DNA of 64,000 nt from Streptomyces longhuiensis (lineage in GTDB: Bacteria > Actinomycetota > Actinomycetes > Streptomycetales > Streptomycetaceae): the NCBI RefSeq assembly GCF_020616555.1, contig NZ_CP085173.1, positions 7,270,001 through 7,334,000 of the forward strand. The letters are read 5' to 3'. The notes beneath the pieces are model-generated. The model was not told where the DNA came from and searched no databases. It saw only the letters and a program-made list of their open reading frames with translations. The position numbers were made by a program, and so were the translations under genes. Every line of letters starts with the position of its first letter. The stretch's first letter is position 1. Positions 42,031 through 52,989 of this stretch are shown here, piece by piece.

Positions 42031-43211
42031 CCGACACCCCGACCGCGCACAAGACCGTGACCGGCGCCGTACGGAACTGGCGCGAGCCGGTCGTCGCCCT
42101 CAGCCACGCCCTGCACGACGACCCCGAGACCGCCCTGCAGGAACACCGCGCCGCGGCCCGGATCGCCGACCTCATGGAGAGCGCCGGATTCACCGTCACC
42201 CGCGGCGCCGGCGACCTCCCCACGGCGGTGCTCGCCACCTACGGCATCGGCGACCTCGTCATCGCGTTCTGCGCCGAGTACGACGCCCTGCCCGGCATCG
42301 GCCACGCCTGCGGGCACAACGTCAACGGCGCCGCGTCCGTCGGCGCCGCCCTCGGCCTCGCCGCCGTCGCCGACGAACTCGGCGTCACGGTGAAGCTGAT
42401 CGGCACGCCCGCCGAGGAGGACATCGGCGGCAAGGTGCTTCTCATGGACGCCGGGATCTTCGACGACGTCGCCGCCGCGATGATGGTGCACGCCGCCTCC
42501 GACGACACCGTCGGCGCCTCCTCACTGGCCATCGGCGCCTGGGACCTCGCCTACCGCGGCAGGCCCTCGCACGCCGCGCTCGCCCCCTGGGAGGGCGTCA
42601 ACGCGCTCGACGCCATGACCGTCGCCCAGACCGCCGTCGGCCTCCTGCGCCAGCAGCTGCCGCCCGGCGTCGTCGTGCACGGCATCGTCACCGACGGCGG
42701 CCAGGCCGTGAACGTCATCCCGGCCCGCACCGCCGCCCGCTACGAGGTCAGGGCACGCACCGTGGAGCAGCTCGCCGAGGCCTGGCAGCGGGTCAGGGCG
42801 TGCTTCGAGGCGGGCGCGCTCGCCACCGGCGCCGAGCTCGAAGTGAGCGCGCACGGAAGGGACTTCGCCGACCTGCGCCAGGACGAGGAGATGACCCGGT
42901 CCTACGCGAGGGCCGCCGCTGATCTGGGCCGTACGGTCACCTCGCTGCACGGCGAGACGATGGCGTCGACCGACATGGGCAACGTCTCGCAGCGCATCCC
43001 CTCGATCCACCCGACGGTCGGCTACGACACGGGCGGTGCCAAGCAGCACACCCCCGAGTTCACCGCCCACGGCAAGACCCCGGGCGCCGACCTCGCGGTG
43101 CTCGACGGGGCCACGGCCCTCGCCCTCGTCGGCGTCGACCTCGCGACGTCCGAGGCACAGCGCGCCCGGCTGCTCGACGGGGTGCGCAAGCGCCGGGCGA
43201 ACGCCTCCTAG
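42027..43211 (+). CDS. M20 family amidohydrolase/peptidase (AbgB/HipO-like)
   Basis: 394 residues. The dinuclear metal site is intact: CAEYDALPGIGHACGHN (Glu, Asp and two His), TPAEEDIGG (Glu-Glu base and ligand), a His in MMVHAASD and a dimerisation domain in the middle (SHAALAPWEGVNALDA). Relatives hydrolyse N-acyl amino acids, p-aminobenzoyl-glutamate or indole-amino acid conjugates. The overlap with the MFS gene suggests that a conjugate or its product is moved and cleaved by the pair. Substrate unknown. Confidence 0.87.
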   Translation: MTDTPTAHKTVTGAVRNWREPVVALSHALHDDPETALQEHRAAARIADLMESAGFTVTRGAGDLPTAVLATYGIGDLVIAFCAEYDALPGIGHACGHNVNGAASVGAALGLAAVADELGVTVKLIGTPAEEDIGGKVLLMDAGIFDDVAAAMMVHAASDDTVGASSLAIGAWDLAYRGRPSHAALAPWEGVNALDAMTVAQTAVGLLRQQLPPGVVVHGIVTDGGQAVNVIPARTAARYEVRARTVEQLAEAWQRVRACFEAGALATGAELEVSAHGRDFADLRQDEEMTRSYARAAADLGRTVTSLHGETMASTDMGNVSQRIPSIHPTVGYDTGGAKQHTPEFTAHGKTPGADLAVLDGATALALVGVDLATSEAQRARLLDGVRKRRANAS

Positions 43212-43226
43212 CCGGGCGGGCGCCGT

Positions 43227-43643
43227 CTACGAGGAGGTGGTGGCCAGCGGTGCGAACAGGTCGACCCCGTTCCCGTCCGGGTCGAGGACCACGGCGTACC
43301 GCTGGCCCCAGAACGCGTCCCACGGCTTGAGCTCTCCGTCGTACCCGGCGGCCAGCAGCCCCTCGTAGACGGCGTCCACCCCGGCCGCGTCGCCGCAGTC
43401 GAAGGCCAGCCCGTGCCGGGAGGCTCCACGTGCCGGCGCCCGCCAGGACGGGTGGAACGACTTCACGGTCTCCTCGGTGTCGAGCAGGACGCGCAGGCCA
43501 CCGGGCAGGACGGCCTCCGCGTGCGGCTGTTCCTCGGCCCCTTCGGGGAACGCGAGGCCGAGGCGGCGGTAGAACGTGACGGCTGCGGCCATGTCGGAGA
43601 CGACGACGCCCACGGCGTCGAGACGTGCGGTGATCTCGGTCAT
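43227..43643 (-). CDS. VOC family protein (glyoxalase/bleomycin resistance type)
   Basis: 138 residues, one VOC domain pair: RLDAVGVVVSDMAAAVTFYRRLGLAF at the N-terminus and WGQRYAVVLDPDGNGVDLFAPL at the C-terminus, which supplies typical metal-ligand positions. Such proteins are small lyases, dioxygenases or drug-binding proteins; no substrate can be assigned. Monocistronic, converging on the M20 gene with a 15-base gap. Confidence 0.83.
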   Translation of the reverse strand: MTEITARLDAVGVVVSDMAAAVTFYRRLGLAFPEGAEEQPHAEAVLPGGLRVLLDTEETVKSFHPSWRAPARGASRHGLAFDCGDAAGVDAVYEGLLAAGYDGELKPWDAFWGQRYAVVLDPDGNGVDLFAPLATTSS

Positions 43644-43711
43644 GGCCCCACCGTAGGCACGCGCCCCGCGCCGGTCTTGAACGAATCGGACACCGCTCCG
43701 CCGCGTCCCGC

Positions 43712-44539
43712 TCAGTCGCTGAACGCGGTGGCCCGCGCCACCTTCTCCCAGGCACCGATCTCGGCGCGCACGCCGTCGAGGTGGCCCACGACCGCTTCCA
43801 CCGCGTCGTCGCCGAGCGGCAGCCGCAGCGGCGTCACGCCCGCATCGAGCGCGGTCACGATCGCGGCGGCGGCCTTCGCCGGGTCGCCGGGCTGCTCGCC
43901 GTCGCCGCCGCCGACCATGCGCCGGGTCGGTCCGACGGTGGCCGCGTAGTCGTCGAGCTCCTCGGAGACGCTGGTGTTGCCGAACAGGCTCGTGCGGAAC
44001 GCGCCCGGCTCCACGACGAGGACCTTGATGCCGAGCGGCCCCACCTCGGCCGCGAGCGCCTCCGAGAAGCCCTCGAGCGCGAACTTCGTCCCGCTGTACG
44101 CGGAGAACCCGGCGAACGACATCTGCCCGCCCATGCTGCTCATCTGCACGATGGCCCCCGAGCGGCGCGCCCGCATGTGTGGCAGGACCGCGCGGACCAG
44201 CGCCGCAGGCCCGAAGAAGTGCACGTCGAACAGGCCGCGCAGCTCCGCGTCCGTGGTCTCCTCGGCGGCGCCGACGTGGCTGCGGCCCGCGTTGTTGACC
44301 AGGACGTCGATCCGGCCGTGCCGGGTGACGACGTCCGTCACCGCCGTGCCGATGCCGGCCGTGTCCGTCACGTCCAGAGTGAGCGCCTCGACCTGGTCGG
44401 GGTGGGCCGCGACCAGGTCGTCCAGAGCCGACGCGTTGCGCGCGGTGGCCACGACGACATCACCGGCGGCGACCGCCGCCTCGGTGATCGCCCGCCCGAA
44501 GCCGCTGTTCGCCCCGGTGACCAGCCATACCTTCGCCAT
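43712..44539 (-). CDS. Short-chain dehydrogenase/reductase (SDR)
   Basis: 275 residues, classical SDR. The cofactor loop is TGANSGFG (about 8-15), followed by the structural NNAG motif and the active site SSMGGQMSFAGFSAYSGTK with Ser, Tyr and Lys in the YxxxK arrangement. An NADP-type Arg follows the second strand (ATARN). AGGGAG stands 6 bases before ATG 44539. It is divergent from a LysR regulator whose start overlaps a dyad, so it is probably the regulated target. Substrate unknown. Confidence 0.88.
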   Translation of the reverse strand: MAKVWLVTGANSGFGRAITEAAVAAGDVVVATARNASALDDLVAAHPDQVEALTLDVTDTAGIGTAVTDVVTRHGRIDVLVNNAGRSHVGAAEETTDAELRGLFDVHFFGPAALVRAVLPHMRARRSGAIVQMSSMGGQMSFAGFSAYSGTKFALEGFSEALAAEVGPLGIKVLVVEPGAFRTSLFGNTSVSEELDDYAATVGPTRRMVGGGDGEQPGDPAKAAAAIVTALDAGVTPLRLPLGDDAVEAVVGHLDGVRAEIGAWEKVARATAFSD

Positions 44540-44574
44540 CTCGAACTCCCTGTGAAAAGAATGGTTTCCCGCTG

Positions 44575-44594
44575 CCGTGCCGTGCCGTGCCGTG
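44575..44594. repeat. Four tandem CCGTG units
   Basis: A 5-base unit repeated exactly four times in the SDR/LysR divergent gap. It is too short for a known element but sits in the promoter region and could vary in copy number. Confidence 0.6.
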
Positions 44595-44649
44595 CTGTTC
44601 TGGATCAACCATGGCGCCGGAACCGGTGGCCGGTCCAAGACCCGGCGTG

Positions 44650-44664
44650 ATAACTGATGGTTAT
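44650..44664. promoter_or_regulatory. LysR-type dyad overlapping the lysR start
   Basis: ATAAC-TGATG-GTTAT is a perfect 15-base T-N11-A-type inverted repeat that includes the candidate ATG at 44657. It is an ideal LysR-family binding site for autoregulation and control of the divergent SDR gene. Confidence 0.65.
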
Positions 44665-45562
44665 GGACGTACACGGCAGAGATCTGCGCTACTTCGTGGC
44701 GGTGGCCGAGGAGCTGCACTTCACCCGCGCGGCCGAGCGGCTCTACGTCTCTCAGCCCGCGCTGAGCAAGCAGATCCGGATGCTGGAGCGGCAGCTCGGC
44801 ACCGAACTGTTCGACCGGGACCGGCAGGGCGTGCGGCTCACCCCCGCCGGCACCGCGCTCCTGCCGCACGCGCGCGCCGTCCTCGCCGCGTGGGAGACCG
44901 GCGCCGCGGCGGTGGAACGCGCCAAGGCCGAGCAACTGGCCACGCTGGTCGTCGGAATGAGCACGAGCCCCGGCCGCGGCGGGCTGCTCCCCGCGGTCCG
45001 GTCACGCTTCACCGAGGCCCACTCCAGCGCCAGGATCCGGCTGCGCCAGTTCGGCTGGGACGACGCGACCGCGGGGCTCGCCGACGGCACCGCCGACGTC
45101 GCGTTCGTGTGGCTGCCGCTCCAGGACGCCGACCGCTACCGGTGGGTCGTCGTCGCCGAGGAGCCCCGGCATGTCGCCCTCCCGCAGACCCACCGCCTCG
45201 CGGCCCTGGACGAGATCGACTTCGCGGACCTCGCGGACGAACCGTTCCTCGCGCTGCCGCGCAGCGCCGGAGCGCTGCGGGACCACTGGCTCGCCACGGA
45301 TGCCCGCGACGGCACGCCGCCACGCGTCGGCGCCGAGATCGCCGGTACCGACGAGACGTACGAGGCGCTCGTGGGCGGGCTCGGGGTGTGCCTGGTCGCG
45401 GCGGGCAACGCGGCGCTCATCACGCTCGGCGGCGTCGTGACCCGCCCCGTACGCGGCATCTCACCCTCCCGACTGGCGCTTGCCTGGCGCGACGGCGACC
45501 TGCGGCCGCTCGTACGCGACTACGCGCGGGCCGCCCGGGAGGCCACCCGCGCCGCTCAGTGA
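44657..45562 (+). CDS. LysR family transcriptional regulator
   Basis: 301 residues. N-terminal winged helix: LRYFVAVAEELHFTRAAERLYVSQPALSKQIRMLE, the textbook LysR motif. The substrate-binding periplasmic-like domain follows (about 90-295). Its best-matched type is the BenM/CatM-like group that often controls an adjacent enzyme. Start may be 44657 or 44663; a palindromic site covers both. The stop overlaps the end of the convergent homocysteine methyltransferase gene by 7 bases. Confidence 0.88.
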   Translation: MVMDVHGRDLRYFVAVAEELHFTRAAERLYVSQPALSKQIRMLERQLGTELFDRDRQGVRLTPAGTALLPHARAVLAAWETGAAAVERAKAEQLATLVVGMSTSPGRGGLLPAVRSRFTEAHSSARIRLRQFGWDDATAGLADGTADVAFVWLPLQDADRYRWVVVAEEPRHVALPQTHRLAALDEIDFADLADEPFLALPRSAGALRDHWLATDARDGTPPRVGAEIAGTDETYEALVGGLGVCLVAAGNAALITLGGVVTRPVRGISPSRLALAWRDGDLRPLVRDYARAAREATRAAQ

Positions 45563-46470
45563 CGTACGGCGTCAGCCAGCGCCGCGATCCGGTCAGGGCC
45601 CACCCGGCAGCATCCTCCGATCAGCCGCGCCCCGGCCCGCTCCCAGCCGGCCACGCGGTCCGCGGTGAACGTGGCCGCGCCCCGCCAGCCGCGCGCCCGC
45701 GCGTCCCAGGACTCGCCGCTGTTCGGATAGGCCACCACCGGCTTCCCCGTGACGCGCGCGGCCAGCGCCACCGCGGGTTCGACGTCCTCGGGGGCGCAGC
45801 AGTTGACGCCCACCGCCACGATCTCGTCCGCGTCGGCGGCGAGCGCGAACGCCTCCTCCAGGGGCTGCCCGGCGCGGGTGCGGTCACCGGCGACGCTGTA
45901 CGACAACCACGCAGGGACGCCGAGCCCCCGCACGGCCCGCAGCAGCGCCCGCGCCTCGTCGGTGTCCGGCACGGTCTCCAGGGCGAGGATGTCCGGCCCG
46001 GCCGCGGCGAGGGCGTCGAGCCTAGGCCGGTGGAAGGCCTCCAGCTCGGCCACCGTCAGGCCGTAGCGGCCCCGGTACTCCGAACCGTCGGCCGCCATCG
46101 CCCCGTACGGGCCCACCGACGCGGCCACCCACAGCGGACCCCGCACCCCCTTCGCCTCCGCGCGCCGGGCCGCCTCGCGCGCCGACTCGACGCTCAGGGC
46201 GAGCAGTTCGGCGGCTCGCTCACGGGAGACCCCGCGCCGCGCGAACCCCTCGAACGTCGCCTGGTAGCTCGCCGTGATCGCCACCGAGGCCCCCGCCTCG
46301 TAGTACGCGAGATGCGCGGCCACGATCGCCTCGGGCCGCTCGGCGAGCAGCCGCGCCGACCACAACTCGTCGCTCAGGTCGTACCCGGCGGACTCCAGCT
46401 GGTTGGACAGCCCGCCGTCCAGGACGACAGGCCCCGCGGCGAGGGCTTCGGCAAGAGGAGGTGACGTCAT
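45556..46470 (-). CDS. mmuM: Homocysteine S-methyltransferase (MmuM-type)
   Basis: 304 residues, the length of MmuM/YagD. The barrel opens with VVLDGGLSNQLESAGYDL. Zinc-binding cysteines are present: Cys224 in GVNCC, then Cys287 and Cys288 in GGCCR. It transfers a methyl group from S-methylmethionine or SAM to homocysteine to give methionine, a salvage route without cobalamin or folate. Monocistronic, converging on lysR. Confidence 0.88.
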   Translation of the reverse strand: MTSPPLAEALAAGPVVLDGGLSNQLESAGYDLSDELWSARLLAERPEAIVAAHLAYYEAGASVAITASYQATFEGFARRGVSRERAAELLALSVESAREAARRAEAKGVRGPLWVAASVGPYGAMAADGSEYRGRYGLTVAELEAFHRPRLDALAAAGPDILALETVPDTDEARALLRAVRGLGVPAWLSYSVAGDRTRAGQPLEEAFALAADADEIVAVGVNCCAPEDVEPAVALAARVTGKPVVAYPNSGESWDARARGWRGAATFTADRVAGWERAGARLIGGCCRVGPDRIAALADAVRH

Positions 46471-46521
46471 ACGACGACGCTAACCCCGAACGACGCCGAC
46501 CCTGTCGGATCCCGTACGGGA

Positions 46522-47442
46522 TCAGCGCTTGAAGGCCACCGCCGCGTACACGTTGATGTCGTCGTCGGTGACGTCGTTGATGTCGCGGTACATCGTCCGC
46601 TCGATCGGGTCGAGGCTCGCCACGTACGCCTCGTCGCGGCCGGCGGCGGCGTGGTCGGTGTCATGGTCGGCGACGTGGTCGGGCCGCCAGTGATGGGCGG
46701 GCACGATGCCCGGCTCGACGATCTCCAGGCCGTTCTCCGTGAAGAACCGGCGCACCTCGTCCGCCGAGCGGAGCACGAACGTGAAGCCGCGCTCGTGGTA
46801 CGTCTCGGCCACCTTGGCGATCTTCTCGGCGTTCAGGTCGGAGGTGAGGTGGCTCAGGAACAGGGCACTGCCCACCGGCAGCGCGTCCACGAGCGCGCGC
46901 ACGATGTCGTACGCCTCCGCGTCCTCGATGAAGTGCAGGATCGCCACGAGACCGAGCGCGATCGGCGCGTCCAGGTCGATGGTGCTCGCGGCGTCCTGGA
47001 GGATCTTCGCCGGGTCGCGCAGGTCCGCGTCGATGTAGGCCGTCGCGCCCTGAGGGCCGCTCGCCAGGAGGGCGCGGGCGTGCGCGAGGACGACGGGGTC
47101 GTTGTCGACGTAGACGATCCGCGCCTCGGGGGCGATGCGCTGGGCGACCTGGTGCACGTTCTCCTGCGTCGGCAGGCCCGTGCCGATGTCGAGGAACTGG
47201 CGCAGGCCCGCCTCGCGCGTCAGGTAGTTCACCGAGCGCCGCATGAAGTCGCGGTTGTGCCGCACGTCGAGGTAGCCGCGCGGGTTCGCCGCGAGGGCGG
47301 CGGCCGCCGCTTCCCGGTCGGCCGCGTAGTTGTCCTTGCCGCCGAGGAAGACGTCGTACACCCGCGCCGGGTGCGCCCTGGAGCTGTCGATCCGCTGGTG
47401 CAGCTGCTCGGCGGAGTCGTGCTGGGGAGCGTCGTCGCCCAT
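46522..47442 (-). CDS. DUF574/methyltransferase_19-type SAM-dependent methyltransferase
   Basis: 306 residues of the large actinomycete family marked by ARVYDVFLGGKDNYAADREAA at the N-terminus and FLDIGTGLPTQENVHQVAQ as the SAM site, then IVYVDNDPVVLAHARALL and GLVAILHFI. Streptomyces genomes carry many copies, mostly without known substrate. ATG 47442 was preferred to an upstream in-frame codon because the family starts near the DNRPxPARVYD segment and a GAGGG lies just before. A GGTTGT-N7-ACAACC dyad sits 23 bases upstream. Confidence 0.85.
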   Translation of the reverse strand: MGDDAPQHDSAEQLHQRIDSSRAHPARVYDVFLGGKDNYAADREAAAAALAANPRGYLDVRHNRDFMRRSVNYLTREAGLRQFLDIGTGLPTQENVHQVAQRIAPEARIVYVDNDPVVLAHARALLASGPQGATAYIDADLRDPAKILQDAASTIDLDAPIALGLVAILHFIEDAEAYDIVRALVDALPVGSALFLSHLTSDLNAEKIAKVAETYHERGFTFVLRSADEVRRFFTENGLEIVEPGIVPAHHWRPDHVADHDTDHAAAGRDEAYVASLDPIERTMYRDINDVTDDDINVYAAVAFKR

Positions 47443-47464
47443 GAGGCCATCCCTCGTAGCTGGT

Positions 47465-47483
47465 GGTTGTAGGGACAACAACC
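47465..47483. promoter_or_regulatory. GGTTGT-N7-ACAACC dyad upstream of the methyltransferase
   Basis: A perfect 6-base-arm inverted repeat in the 90-base gap before the methyltransferase gene (minus strand). It could be a regulator site overlapping its promoter; no regulator is assigned. Confidence 0.35.
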
Positions 47484-47532
47484 TAGCCCCTGCGAGCATG
47501 GGCTCGTGATCGACTCCGGCCTGCCCGTACCG

Positions 47533-48615
47533 TCAACTCCCGGGCACAGGACAGGTCTTGGTCGTCGTACGGGCCGTGACCGAGCGGGCGCGCAGGTCGA
47601 CCCGGAACGCGTAGCAGCCCTCGTACCAGGGCATGCTGCGCAACCCGTTCACGCGGGCGGTCAGGGTCATCCGGGACCCGTCCGCCGAGCGGTCCGTGTG
47701 CGTCAGGTTCGCCAGGACCTGCCCCGACGTGACCGCGTCCTCCTGCCGGAGCGCGAACACCCGCCGTGTCTCGGCGTCGGTGAGCCTGCCGTCCCCCGCC
47801 ACCGCGCCTGCGAGCGCCCGCCGGATCCTTCCGGCCACCTCGTCGAGCTGGTCCCGTCGGGCCGCCTCCGACTGCGCGTCCCGCTCTCGCTGAATCCGGT
47901 GACAGCCGTCGGGCTTCAGCGACTTGAAGGTGGCGGTGCGCGGGGCCCGCACGCGGAACTCGTAGCAGTCCCAGCCCCGCGGCCCGCTCCCGCCGTCCAG
48001 CCAGACGAGCGCCACGGTGACCTGCGCCGCCCCGCTGCCCTCGTACGCGCGGTCTTGGAGCCGCACCCCGGGGGTCGACGTCAGGATCGTCCAGCGCGCG
48101 GAGTCGCCGGCGGTCCCCTTCGACGCCGTCGCGCGGAGCTCGGCGGTCAGGTCGCGGGCGACGTCGGCGGGTTCGCGGACGGGGCGCGAGGGCAGCCGTT
48201 CGCACCGCTCGTCCGGGACTTCGTGCTCGCGGACCGGGGGCGGTGCGGCGGCCGGGGTGACGGTGAACTCGTAGCAGCCGTGGGCGGTCACGGTCCCCAT
48301 CCATACGCCCGTGCTGCCGGTGAGGAGCGCGGTGACGGTGACGTGCCCGCCCTCGCGCTTCTCGGCCCAGCCGTCGTCCGGGCTCTTGCGGAACACGCGG
48401 TCCAGCTCCGTCTCGAACAGTGTGCCTCCGGCGGCCGCCGCCGACAGCTGGGTCCGCGTCGAGGCGGCGGCCCGCGTGACGTCGTCCTCGGCCCTGGCCC
48501 GGGTACGCCCCGGGGCGGTTTCGAGCCGCCACCAGCCGTACGCGACCAGGGCCAGGGCCAGGACGAGCAACGTCACACAGCCGTTGAGCAGGCATCCACC
48601 GCGCTGTCTCTCCAC
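47533..48615 (-). CDS. Membrane-anchored extracytoplasmic protein with a threefold repeated domain
   Basis: 360 residues of unknown family. One membrane helix at about 13-28 (CVTLLVLALALVAYGWW) anchors the rest outside. Three repeats follow: beta strands, then CYEF or CYAF, then a second Cys. They are Cys114/Cys138, Cys217/Cys238 and Cys334/Cys355, each preceded by VTVTALL-, VTVALVW- or MTLTARV-like strands. Between them run charged helices (SEAARRDQLDEVAGRIRRALAG). Each pair could form a disulfide. The likely start is GTG 48615. It lies between the methyltransferase and the beta-galactosidase gene; no operon partner is evident. Confidence 0.7.
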   Translation of the reverse strand: MERQRGGCLLNGCVTLLVLALALVAYGWWRLETAPGRTRARAEDDVTRAAASTRTQLSAAAAGGTLFETELDRVFRKSPDDGWAEKREGGHVTVTALLTGSTGVWMGTVTAHGCYEFTVTPAAAPPPVREHEVPDERCERLPSRPVREPADVARDLTAELRATASKGTAGDSARWTILTSTPGVRLQDRAYEGSGAAQVTVALVWLDGGSGPRGWDCYEFRVRAPRTATFKSLKPDGCHRIQRERDAQSEAARRDQLDEVAGRIRRALAGAVAGDGRLTDAETRRVFALRQEDAVTSGQVLANLTHTDRSADGSRMTLTARVNGLRSMPWYEGCYAFRVDLRARSVTARTTTKTCPVPGS

Positions 48616-48714
48616 ACCGTCAGGCTGAGGCGCCGCCGGCTCCTGCGGACCCCTCGTGTCCCAGACGTGATCGAACCGAGCGCGGAGCCGGACCTTCCGG
48701 TGTTCGCCCCCGGC

Positions 48715-51624
<2,910 letters not shown>

Positions 51625-52851
51625 TCAGGTCGTGTGCGGGGTGAGGGTGGTGCCGGTCAGGCCCGGCGACGACAGCACGCCTTCCAGGGCGAAGGTCGCC
51701 GCGCCCAGGCTCACGGAGTCGGTCGGTATCGGGGACAGGACGATCTCGGTGGCCGCGAACGGGCTGCCCAGCGCGTTCCGCGCGACGGCCTCGCGCACTT
51801 CGGTCAGCAGGGGCGTACCGAGCGCGGCCGCCACCCAGCTGCCGAGCACGATCACTTCGGGGTTGAGCAGGTTCACCAGGTCCGCGACGGCGGCGCCGAG
51901 ATGGCGGGCGGTCTCCCGGACGACCCGCAGCGCCAGCGGGTCGCCGTCGGCGGCCGCGCGGCCGAGCGCGCCGATCGTGGTGGTCTGGTCCTCGTCGGTC
52001 AACAGCGCACTGTCCGGGGCGAGTTCACGCAGGGTCCGCATGATGGCGGGCGCGCCCACGTACGTCTCCACGCACCCGGCGCCGCCGCAGCGGCATGGCC
52101 GCCCGTCGAGCACGAGCGTGGTGTGACCCCACTCGCCGGCGCTGTTCGTGACGCCGCGGTGCAGGGTGCCGCCGAGCGCGAGGCCCGCGCCGACGCCCGT
52201 ACCGAGGTTGATCACTACGGCGTCGTCGCGGCCGCGCGCGGCACCGAACCACAGCTCCGCGACCGTCGCCGCCCGCAGCGGGTTGTCGAGGTGGACCGGG
52301 TAGGGGAGCCGCTTGCCGAGCAGCGCGGCCAGCGGCACGTCGTGCCAGCCCCAGTTCGACGCGCGGACCGCGACGCCGCGCTCGCGGTCGACCTGCCCCG
52401 GCATCGTGACGCCCACCCCGAGCACCCGCGGCGGGCGGCGCGCGTCCGCGGCGGCGACCACGGCCCCCACCGCCGCCGCGATCCGGCCGACGACGTCCTC
52501 CGGGGCGGACTCGCCGGGCCGCAGTTCCTGTTCGGCGCGCGCCACGACACCCAGCGCGAGATCGAAGAGCTCCACGTGTACGTACGTCTCCGCCACGTCG
52601 ACGCCGACGAGCGCGCCGCCCGCCGCGTCCACCGCCACCAGCGAGCGCGGACGCCCGCCCGCGGACTCCTCGAAGCCGACCTCGACGAGCAGGCCGAGCG
52701 CGGTGAGCTCCCCCACGAGCGTGGCGACCGTCGCCTGGCTGAGCCCGGTCGCCTCCGCCAACTCGCCCCGGGAAGCGGGGGACTTGGCGATGAGGTGGCG
52801 CAGCACCGCGTACCGGTTCGCCGTCCTGATGTCGCGGGATGTGCGCTTCAC
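51625..52851 (-). CDS. ROK family transcriptional regulator
   Basis: 408 residues. An N-terminal winged helix (about 12-60, ASRGELAEATGLSQATVATLVGEL) is joined to a ROK sugar-binding domain. The domain has the glucokinase-like loop INLGTGVGAGLALGG and the zinc-binding EWGHTTLV...CRCGGAGCVETY signature (His and three Cys). It resembles XylR/NagC repressors that sense free sugar. It should repress the beta-galactosidase and itself through the dyad just upstream. It sits directly before lacZ with a 16-base gap. Confidence 0.88.
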   Translation of the reverse strand: MKRTSRDIRTANRYAVLRHLIAKSPASRGELAEATGLSQATVATLVGELTALGLLVEVGFEESAGGRPRSLVAVDAAGGALVGVDVAETYVHVELFDLALGVVARAEQELRPGESAPEDVVGRIAAAVGAVVAAADARRPPRVLGVGVTMPGQVDRERGVAVRASNWGWHDVPLAALLGKRLPYPVHLDNPLRAATVAELWFGAARGRDDAVVINLGTGVGAGLALGGTLHRGVTNSAGEWGHTTLVLDGRPCRCGGAGCVETYVGAPAIMRTLRELAPDSALLTDEDQTTTIGALGRAAADGDPLALRVVRETARHLGAAVADLVNLLNPEVIVLGSWVAAALGTPLLTEVREAVARNALGSPFAATEIVLSPIPTDSVSLGAATFALEGVLSSPGLTGTTLTPHTT

Positions 52852-52907
52852 CGTGTCCCCTCCCTGCGGCCCTCGCGGCCCGCTTCGACGCTACGGCCGC
52901 CCGCTCT

Positions 52908-52943
52908 CTTTCGACAAGGGGTTTGAAAAGGGGTTGTCAAAAG
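52908..52943. promoter_or_regulatory. Operator candidate upstream of the ROK gene
   Basis: CTTTCGACAA-N16-TTGTCAAAAG is an inverted repeat with one mismatch in ten, and the spacer has two AAGGGG copies. TTGACA on the minus strand inside the right arm could be the ROK gene's -35 box, so binding would shut off the rok-lacZ unit. It also lies before the FMN-protein gene (plus). Confidence 0.5.
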
Positions 52944-52989
52944 TCCCCGCCCGCGAGGAGGTGATCACCACGGAGTAGCGTCCGACCGC

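Noticed and set aside
52955..52978. AGGAGGTGATCACC as ribosome-binding site of a tiny upstream ORF
   Set aside because: It matches anti-Shine-Dalgarno strongly, but the following GTG frame is only 5 codons before a stop and has no spacing. More likely coincidence or a relic; the GGTGATCACC palindrome in it is noted only here.
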